DNA of 8,420 nt from an uncultured Clostridia bacterium (GTDB lineage Bacteria > Bacillota > Clostridia > TANB77 > CAG-508): positions 1 to 8,420 of the forward strand of contig CALXAQ010000034.1 in assembly GCA_944386335.1 (NCBI GenBank), read 5' to 3'. The position numbers were made by a program, and so were the translations under genes. The notes under the pieces are model-generated. The model was not told where the DNA came from. It ran no database searches and was given only the letters and a program-made list of their open reading frames with translations. Below, piece by piece: positions 3,864 to 8,420 of this stretch; the first letter of the stretch is position 1; every line of letters begins with the position of its first letter.

Positions 3864-6488
3864 TTATCTAGGATTTTTGATAGCAGCTTGTGCAGCAGCA
3901 AGTCTTGCAATTGGCACTCTAAATGGTGAGCAAGATACATAAGTTAATCCTATATTATGGCAGAACTCTACTGTTGGAGGGTTTCCACCATGCTCTCCAC
4001 AAATTCCAAGCTTAATGTCTGGTCTTGTTTGTTTTCCTAAATCTACTGCCATTTTTACTAATTTTCCTACACCAACTTGGTCTAGTTTAGCAAATGGGTC
4101 GAATTCATATATTTTCTTCTCATAGTAGTCATTTAAGAATTTTCCAGCATCATCACGGCTAAATCCGAATGTCATTTGTGTTAAGTCGTTTGTTCCAAAT
4201 GAGAAGAATTCAGCTTCTTTTGCAATTTCATCAGCTGTTAATGCTGCTCTTGGAATTTCAATCATTGTTCCTACATGGTATTTTAAATCTACTCCTGCTT
4301 CTTTTATGATAGCATCTGCTGTTTTTGTAACAATGTCTTTTACATATTTTAACTCTTTTACTTCTCCAACAAGTGGTATCATAATTTCTGGAACAACATT
4401 CATTCCTTCTTTATTTACGTTGATAGCTGCTTCAATAACAGCTCTTGTTTGCATTTCTGCAATTTCTGGATAAGTAACATCTAGACGGCATCCACGATGT
4501 CCCATCATTGGGTTGAATTCATGTAATCCTTCTACTACGCTCTTTAAATCTTCGAAAGTCATTCCCATTTCTTTTGCAAGTGCTCTAATATCTTCGTCTT
4601 CATGTGGAACGAATTCATGTAAAGGTGGATCTAAGAAACGAATAGTTACTGGATATCCTTTCATTGTTCTATATAATTCTTCAAAGTCTCCTCTTTGCAT
4701 TGGAAGAATTTTTGCAAGTGCTTTTGCTCTTTGTTCTGGTGTTTTAGAAACAATCATTTCACGGATAGCTGCAATTCTATCTGGTGCAAAGAACATATGC
4801 TCTGTACGGCAAAGTCCAATTCCTTCTGCTCCAAAATCGTATGCTTGTTTTGCATCTCTTGGTGTATCTGCATTTGTTCTTACTTTTAATTGTCTATATT
4901 GGTCTGCCCATCCCATTAATGTTGCAAAGTTTCCAGAAACAGATGCTGGAACTGTATCAATTCTTTCTCCATATACATTACCTGTTGAACCATCAAGAGA
5001 AATCCATTCTCCTTCTGTTACTTTTCTTCCATCTGGAAGTGTAAAGTATTTTTCTTCTTCGTTTACAATGATATCTCCACATCCTGCTACACAGCATGTT
5101 CCCATACCACGAGCAACAACGGCTGCGTGTGATGTCATACCTCCACGAACAGTAAGTACACCATGGCACACGTTCATTCCGTCGATATCTTCTGGAGAGG
5201 TTTCTAATCTTACTAAGATTAAGTCTTTTTCTCCTGCTTCATGCATTTCTACAGCTCTATCTGCTGTAAAGATTACTTTACCTGTTGCAGCTCCTGGAGA
5301 TGCAGCAAGTCCTTTTGCTACTACTTTTGCAGCTTTTAATTTTTCGCTATCGAAGTTTGGATGTAATAGTTGGTCTAATTGATTTGGTTCTACTCTAAGT
5401 ACAGCTTCTTTTTCTGTAATCATTCCTTCTTTTACAAGGTCAACGGCAATTTGAAGAGCAGCATTTGCAGTTCTTTTACCATTTCTTGTTTGTAAGAAGT
5501 ATAGTTTTCCTCTTTCAATTGTGAATTCCATATCTTGCATATCTCTGTAATGTTTCTCTAATTTTTCTGCATACATTACAAAATCTTCATATGCTTTTGG
5601 ATTTACTTCTTTTAAAGTATCAATATGTTGTGGTGTTCTAATACCTGCAACAACGTCTTCACCTTGTGCATTCATTAGGTATTCACCAAAGATTTTGTTT
5701 TCTCCTGTAGCTGGGTTACGAGTAAAAGCAACACCAGTTCCACAGTCATCTCCCATATTTCCAAATACCATTTCTTGTACGTTAACAGCTGTTCCCCAAC
5801 TTCCTGGAATATCATTTAATCTTCTATAAGTGATAGCTCTTGCATTATTCCAAGATCTAAATACGGCTTTTACACCTTCCATTAATTGTGTTTTTGGATC
5901 ACTTGGGAATTCTTCGCCTTTTTGCTCTTTATAGATTGCTTTGAATTTCTTTACTAATTCTTTTAAATCTTCTGCTGTTAATTCTGTATCTAATTTAACA
6001 CCTTTTGCTTCTTTCATTTCGTCAATTGCTTTTTCAAATAATGGCTTTGGTATTTCCATTACTACGTCAGAGAACATTTGAATAAATCTTCTATAACTAT
6101 CATAAGCAAATCTTTCATTTTTCTCAGCGATAGAAGCCACTGTTTCTTCATTTAATCCTAAGTTTAGTACTGTATCCATCATACCAGGCATAGATGCTCT
6201 AGCTCCTGATCTTACAGATACTAATAATGGATTTTTGCTATCTCCAAATTTCTTTCCTGTAATTTCTTCTAATTTTTGAAGTGCTGTGAAAATTTGGTCT
6301 TCAATATCTTTAGAAATTTTTTCTCCATCCTCATAATATTTTGTACAAGCTTCTGTTGTTACTGTGAATCCTTGAGGAATTGGAAGACCTAAATTTGTCA
6401 TTTCTGCAAGGTTTGCTCCTTTTCCACCTAGTAGTTCACGCATGTTTGCGTTTCCTTCGCTAAAAAGGTACACATACTTTTGACTCAT
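3864..6488 (-). CDS. ppdK: Pyruvate, phosphate dikinase (PPDK)
   Basis: 874 residues, the length of the well-studied Clostridium symbiosum enzyme. It catalyses ATP + phosphate + pyruvate to AMP + PPi + PEP, reversibly, in the cytosol; in many clostridia it runs in the glycolytic direction and conserves energy through PPi. Domain order is complete. The N-terminal ATP-grasp region (about 1-340) has GGKGANLAEM and SVRSGARASMPGMMDT. The swivelling phosphohistidine domain (about 385-505) has GGMTSHAAVVARG with catalytic His454. The C-terminal PEP/pyruvate barrel (about 520-870) has GLCRTEHMFF, FNPMMGHRGCRL, FFSFGTNDLTQM and GICGEHGG with catalytic Cys830. No key residue is missing. Start: AAGGAGG (plus-strand 6497-6503) lies 8 nt before the ATG. 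It has its own promoter (6595-6623) overlapped by a perfect inverted repeat, and a terminator at 3775-3813. The PPDK regulatory kinase/phosphatase gene is not next to it in this window. Confidence 0.98.
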   Translation of the reverse strand: MSQKYVYLFSEGNANMRELLGGKGANLAEMTNLGLPIPQGFTVTTEACTKYYEDGEKISKDIEDQIFTALQKLEEITGKKFGDSKNPLLVSVRSGARASMPGMMDTVLNLGLNEETVASIAEKNERFAYDSYRRFIQMFSDVVMEIPKPLFEKAIDEMKEAKGVKLDTELTAEDLKELVKKFKAIYKEQKGEEFPSDPKTQLMEGVKAVFRSWNNARAITYRRLNDIPGSWGTAVNVQEMVFGNMGDDCGTGVAFTRNPATGENKIFGEYLMNAQGEDVVAGIRTPQHIDTLKEVNPKAYEDFVMYAEKLEKHYRDMQDMEFTIERGKLYFLQTRNGKRTANAALQIAVDLVKEGMITEKEAVLRVEPNQLDQLLHPNFDSEKLKAAKVVAKGLAASPGAATGKVIFTADRAVEMHEAGEKDLILVRLETSPEDIDGMNVCHGVLTVRGGMTSHAAVVARGMGTCCVAGCGDIIVNEEEKYFTLPDGRKVTEGEWISLDGSTGNVYGERIDTVPASVSGNFATLMGWADQYRQLKVRTNADTPRDAKQAYDFGAEGIGLCRTEHMFFAPDRIAAIREMIVSKTPEQRAKALAKILPMQRGDFEELYRTMKGYPVTIRFLDPPLHEFVPHEDEDIRALAKEMGMTFEDLKSVVEGLHEFNPMMGHRGCRLDVTYPEIAEMQTRAVIEAAINVNKEGMNVVPEIMIPLVGEVKELKYVKDIVTKTADAIIKEAGVDLKYHVGTMIEIPRAALTADEIAKEAEFFSFGTNDLTQMTFGFSRDDAGKFLNDYYEKKIYEFDPFAKLDQVGVGKLVKMAVDLGKQTRPDIKLGICGEHGGNPPTVEFCHNIGLTYVSCSPFRVPIARLAAAQAAIKNPR

Positions 6489-6558
6489 AAATAAAACCTC
6501 CTTATTTTATGTGTGTCTTAACTTTATATAAATTGTTAAAACTATCATATAACTTGTC

Positions 6559-6586
6559 CATTGGAAATTTTTACATATCTCCAATG
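6559..6586 (-). other. 5'-terminal stem-loop of the ppdK mRNA
   Basis: CATTGGA (plus 6559-6565) and TCCAATG (6580-6586) form a perfect 7-bp inverted repeat, extendable to 9 bp through one G-T wobble. With the predicted start of transcription near 6588, this hairpin would be the first structure at the 5' end of the roughly 100-nt ppdK leader. A 5' hairpin of this kind often protects mRNA from 5'-end-dependent decay; that role is inferred. Confidence 0.45.
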
Positions 6587-6594
6587 ACTCCTTT

Positions 6595-6623
6595 ATTATA
6601 TCTACATTTTAGCAAAAAGTAAA
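6595..6623 (-). promoter_or_regulatory. Promoter of ppdK
   Basis: On the minus strand, TTTACT (6623-6618), a 17-bp spacer and a perfect TATAAT (6600-6595). The -35 box matches consensus at four of six positions. The start would be near 6588, about 100 nt before the ppdK ATG. The -35 hexamer sits inside the spacer of the 6606-6639 inverted repeat. Confidence 0.75.
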
Positions 6624-6639
6624 GACATTTTGCTAAAAT
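6606..6639. promoter_or_regulatory. Perfect 12-bp inverted repeat bracketing the ppdK -35 box
   Basis: ATTTTAGCAAAA (6606-6617) and TTTTGCTAAAAT (6628-6639) are exact reverse complements separated by 10 bp. That spacer, AGTAAAGACA, contains the ppdK -35 element. Each arm is itself partly symmetrical (TTTT-AGC-AAAA). The position predicts direct control of RNA polymerase access by a dimeric regulator. As RNA from the other strand it has no T-run suitable for a terminator outside the AT arms. The regulator is unknown; it does not match the CcpA cre or Rex consensus. Confidence 0.55.
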
Positions 6640-6712
6640 TTTATTTTACCATTTCTAAAAACTTCCGATTAAGTTTTATCCCAAGCATTAATAGGTTTAA
6701 TTTTAAAGCCGC

Positions 6713-6742
6713 AAAAAAGTAAGATATTGTATAACATCTTAC
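6713..6742 (-). terminator. Terminator downstream of the HTH-array and small membrane protein genes
   Basis: GTAAGAT (6719-6725) and ATCTTAC (6736-6742) form a 7-bp stem, extendable inward past one mismatch to about 9 pairs with a GTAT tip. On the minus strand it is followed by six T and GC. It is the last clear terminator before the ppdK promoter, about 110 bp after the stop of the 42-aa gene. No other gene is convincing between 6743 and 6793, or between 6640 and 6712. Confidence 0.7.
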
Positions 6743-6793
6743 CTAAATTATTTTTCAATCCTTAGAATTTCTAGATGGATTTATTTCTTCGGG

Positions 6794-6860
6794 AATTTGA
6801 CAGTTCATTAAATAAAAAATTGATATAAGCATTGTAAATGCTTAATTTTTTTGTCAAATT
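6794..6860. repeat. Bulged 67-nt palindrome with a plus-strand terminator core
   Basis: The right arm (6837-6860) is a continuous 24-nt reverse complement of three left segments: AATTTGACA (6794-6802), AAAAAAT (6814-6820) and TAAGCATT (6826-6833). These are separated by left-side insertions of 11 and 5 nt, with a 3-nt loop. Read on the plus strand, the inner TAAGCATT-gta-AATGCTTA stem followed by A and seven T is a good Rho-independent terminator, yet no plus-strand gene ends here. On the minus strand the T-run starts 5 nt away from the stem, so it is a poorer terminator there. The right end overlaps the last codons of the 42-aa gene. Its role is unknown. Confidence 0.5.
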
Positions 6861-6982
6861 TTTCTTTTTTCTTTTGCGTACTTGCCGTACCTGTGATACA
6901 ATATGAAAAAATGGAGGAAAAAGATGAGATTAAAAATTACTAATATTTTAACTATTTCATTTTTCAATTCTTTATTATCCAT
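6854..6982 (-). CDS. 42-residue single-pass membrane protein, coupled to the HTH-array gene
   Basis: This small gene starts at ATG 6982-6980, three bases after the stop codon of the large upstream gene, and ends at TGA 6856-6854. A strong GGAGGAG (plus-strand 6991-6997) lies 8 nt before the start, inside the last codons of the upstream gene, so translation is probably coupled. The protein has a charged N-terminus (MDNKELKNEIVK), one hydrophobic stretch (about residues 13-29, ILVIFNLIFFLHFFILY) and a basic tail (HRYGKYAKEKRKI). By the positive-inside rule the tail should be cytosolic. I do not recognise a family. Possible roles are a membrane anchor or partner of the upstream protein, or a small toxin-like peptide; neither can be shown here. 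Codons in its second half (CTC, CAC, GGC, TAC) are less AT-biased than in the neighbours. A competing plus-strand ORF overlaps it. Confidence 0.6.
   Translation of the reverse strand: MDNKELKNEIVKILVIFNLIFFLHFFILYHRYGKYAKEKRKI
6874..6902 (+). promoter_or_regulatory. Possible plus-strand promoter antisense to the 42-aa gene
   Basis: TTGCGT (6874-6879), a 17-bp spacer and TACAAT (6897-6902), with TG at 6894-6895 as an extended -10. The -10 part is good; the -35 is weak. It would give a transcript starting near 6908, just ahead of the GGAGG of the 21-codon ORF, and antisense to the small membrane protein gene and the 3' end of the HTH-array gene. Confidence 0.4.
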
Positions 6983-6989
6983 TGATTAA
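6924..6989 (+). CDS. Candidate 21-residue peptide, antisense to the 42-aa gene
   Basis: ATG at 6924 follows GGAGG (6913-6917) at 6 nt and a possible extended -10 promoter at 6897-6902. The peptide, 21 residues starting MRLKITNILTIS, is hydrophobic with a basic start, and its codons are AT-rich like the region. It lies wholly opposite the small membrane protein gene, and its stop overlaps the 3' end of the HTH-array gene. Only one of the two tiny ORFs need be real; the minus-strand one has the stronger context. If both are used, the layout would recall a toxin with an antisense RNA. Low confidence. Confidence 0.25.
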   Translation: MRLKITNILTISFFNSLLSID

Positions 6990-8420
6990 TCTCCTCCAAC
7001 TATTTTATCTTTTTCTTCTACTTTTAGCATATTTTTATGTTTTACTATTTTGTTAGACAAATCAATTATTATTTTCTCTTCTTCATCTGTGACTTCGTTG
7101 TCTGTTAATATATTTTCTCTTTCTTCCTGTCCTAAATAATACCACTTTCTAGTTATTTCGTTCAAAAGATTTCTCCTTTTCATCTGTGATTGTTCTTCTC
7201 CTAACATTTTTCCATTTTGGAATTTACTGTATAAATCCAAGAAAATTGTTTCTATTTCATCTGGTTGCACTTCATAAATTTGTAATAATTCTGATACTTC
7301 TTCGGCTGAAAAAACATTTTCTCTAATTGCTTCTGCAATTTCAATTAATAAAAATTTTCTTTCTAAAGCTTGAATTTCTCTCTGACTTTTACCAATACAC
7401 TCTTCTTCTATTTCATCTATATAAAATGTCTTTTTAAATTCTTCATATTCATCTGACATATTTCTGTCAGTTAATACTCCATATACTTCTTGCATCCAGT
7501 CTGCATCTAGTTTTCTATCTCTTGAATTTCTTCTTATTATATATTTTTCAATTGCTTCACTCATTGATATTTGTTCTTTTCTCATATAATCTACAACTCT
7601 TTGTATATCTATACTGTTACTTGTCATTAAATGTCTTAATAGTAAACCGTATTTTTCAAATATCCAATTACTTGGCATATTAGAGCCATTCTTTCTATAT
7701 TGTTGAACCGCTTCTTCTATTGTTTTTCCATAAGTATTAATAGATCTATAAATAAAAGCATAATTCAACCCATTTTCTACACAATATTCTAATAATGTTT
7801 GTCCATTTGATAATATAGTATATTCTTGTTTTAATTTTAGCCTTTTATCACTGTTCTGATTTTGTTCTTTAATTTCTTCAATAGACATTCCACTATTTAA
7901 AGAATTAATTAATTTTGAATACTTAATTCCTAAAATAATAGATAGATCATATAAATTTACATCTCCATCTTTTATTTTTACTTGTCTTCTTTTCTGCCTT
8001 TGAATTTTTGCCATAAATACTGCTTTGTCTATATTACCATATTTTTGGAAATATCTTGTTAATGTTGTTTCTGCTACATCTTCTTCTCTATCAATTGCTT
8101 TTAAAAATTTATGTTCTCCCTTGTACTCTATTTTAGAATCTTCTATCTCTTGCTTATTTCTATTATACAATTCTATTGCTTGTTCAATATCTCCTACCTT
8201 TTCATAATATTTCTTCAATGTACTTTTACCAATTCCTAACTCTCTCGCAATAGATGTAATTGTTCTTTTTTCTCCTTTATATATAACTTTTGAATTTTCT
8301 GCTTTTCTCTTATTCTCTAAACAAACTTCTACCGCTTCATATATGTTTCCTATATTATTATAATATCTTTCTAATGTATCCCTTTTTAGTCCCTCTTTTT
8401 TCGCAATTGCATCTAAAGTT
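6986..8420 (-). CDS. Tandem helix-turn-helix-repeat protein, start beyond the window
   Basis: The frame is open from the right edge to the TAA at 6988-6986, giving 477 visible residues and no start. A TTG at 8218 is internal, since the same frame and the same repeat pattern continue upstream of it. Residues 1-294 of the visible part contain six modules of about 52 residues: a strand with a conserved Gly (Gly49, 101, 152, 206 and 258), then an HTH-like unit such as SIARELGIGKSTLKKYYEKV, then a GxIxxAI helix (Ala29, 81, 133, 237 and 289; Ile183 in module 4). Similar modules occur in DNA-binding and homing-endonuclease-associated proteins of low-GC bacteria, so DNA binding is likely but inferred. 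The first three modules are the most HTH-like; later ones are degenerate. Residues about 300-477 are acidic and helical, with no known motif. The next gene starts 3 bp after the stop and is probably co-translated. Confidence 0.82.
   Translation of the reverse strand, partial: TLDAIAKKEGLKRDTLERYYNNIGNIYEAVEVCLENKRKAENSKVIYKGEKRTITSIARELGIGKSTLKKYYEKVGDIEQAIELYNRNKQEIEDSKIEYKGEHKFLKAIDREEDVAETTLTRYFQKYGNIDKAVFMAKIQRQKRRQVKIKDGDVNLYDLSIILGIKYSKLINSLNSGMSIEEIKEQNQNSDKRLKLKQEYTILSNGQTLLEYCVENGLNYAFIYRSINTYGKTIEEAVQQYRKNGSNMPSNWIFEKYGLLLRHLMTSNSIDIQRVVDYMRKEQISMSEAIEKYIIRRNSRDRKLDADWMQEVYGVLTDRNMSDEYEEFKKTFYIDEIEEECIGKSQREIQALERKFLLIEIAEAIRENVFSAEEVSELLQIYEVQPDEIETIFLDLYSKFQNGKMLGEEQSQMKRRNLLNEITRKWYYLGQEERENILTDNEVTDEEEKIIIDLSNKIVKHKNMLKVEEKDKIVGGD
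6991..6997 (-). promoter_or_regulatory. Ribosome binding site of the 42-aa gene inside the upstream gene
   Basis: GGAGGAG on the minus strand, 8 nt before the ATG at 6982. It encodes the final Gly-Gly (of VGGD) of the HTH-array protein. Placing it here decides the start of the 42-aa gene and suggests that ribosomes ending the large gene re-initiate on the small one. Confidence 0.65.
7532..8420 (-). repeat. Array of six protein-level repeats, period about 52 codons
   Basis: Module limits on the DNA are roughly 8291-8420 (first, incomplete), 8135-8290, 7982-8134, 7823-7981, 7667-7822 and 7532-7666. The spacings between the conserved Gly codons of successive modules are 52, 51, 54 and 52 residues. 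Similarity is clear in the protein and weak in the DNA, so the array is old, not a recent tandem duplication. Module 1 may be preceded by more copies beyond the edge. Confidence 0.75.

Noticed and set aside
4513..5382. 289-codon plus-strand open frame opposite ppdK, and shorter plus-strand frames at 4695-5044
   Set aside because: They lie wholly antisense to a complete, highly conserved ppdK. They have no ribosome binding site or promoter, and the translation is rich in Ser/Cys/Phe as expected for the shadow of a coding strand.
6669..6737. Minus-strand 22-codon ORF (MLYNILLFCGFK...)
   Set aside because: The start codon and first codons are the terminator stem itself, and no good ribosome binding site precedes it.
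6755..6832. Minus-strand 25-codon ORF (MLISIFYLMNCQ...)
   Set aside because: It reads plausibly at its end but has no Shine-Dalgarno, and its start lies inside the terminator-like stem. The TTGACA/TACAAT pair upstream has a 15-bp spacer, too short for a good promoter. Kept only as a possible gene relic.
8216..8218. TTG as the start of the right-hand minus-strand gene
   Set aside because: The frame stays open to the window edge, no Shine-Dalgarno precedes the TTG, and it falls in the middle of an HTH-like module whose first half is encoded upstream. The gene is truncated by the window, not started here.
1..8420. CRISPR array, tRNA, rRNA, insertion sequence or attachment site
   Set aside because: No regularly spaced DNA repeats, no cloverleaf with a CCA-type end, and no transposase or integrase motifs were seen on either strand.

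Overview
The window looks like a chromosomal segment of a low-GC Bacillota (Clostridia-type) bacterium. The evidence is strongly A/T-ending codons, AGGAGG-type ribosome binding sites, TTGACA/TATAAT promoters, short intergenic gaps with Rho-independent terminators, and a pyruvate phosphate dikinase of 874 residues that closely matches the clostridial enzyme. No tRNA, rRNA, CRISPR array, transposase or integrase is visible.

Layout, left to right. Positions 1-164 hold the start of a minus-strand HAD-superfamily hydrolase that runs off the left edge. It is divergent from a plus-strand unknown gene (365-724), and the two share a control region with two promoters and a perfect 9-1-9 palindrome. These two genes look less AT-rich than the rest. 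From 789 rightward all convincing genes lie on the minus strand: an unknown Glu/Lys-rich protein (789-1595), a GNAT acetyltransferase (1696-2256) behind a long, foldable leader that ends in a terminator-like hairpin, a DUF5662-type His-rich protein (2450-3007), a coiled-coil protein of unknown role (3156-3689), and ppdK (3864-6488). Most of these have their own near-consensus promoter, and several have their own terminator, so the region is mainly a row of single-gene units rather than one operon.

The right end is the least ordinary part. A minus-strand gene (6986 to beyond the window edge) encodes a protein whose visible N-terminal two thirds is an array of at least six degenerate helix-turn-helix-like modules with a period of about 52 residues. 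A 42-residue single-helix membrane protein (6854-6982) starts three bases after its stop codon, with a strong Shine-Dalgarno inside the end of the upstream gene. Opposite this small gene, on the plus strand, lies a 21-codon ORF with its own extended -10 promoter and Shine-Dalgarno. The gap down to ppdK holds a bulged 67-nt palindrome, a minus-strand terminator and a perfect 12-bp inverted repeat that brackets the ppdK -35 box.

How they work together: only ppdK has a clear metabolic role (PEP/pyruvate interconversion in glycolysis or gluconeogenesis). The other genes cannot be joined into a pathway from sequence alone. The best candidates for something undescribed are the modular HTH-array protein with its coupled micro-membrane protein, and the leader RNA of the acetyltransferase gene.
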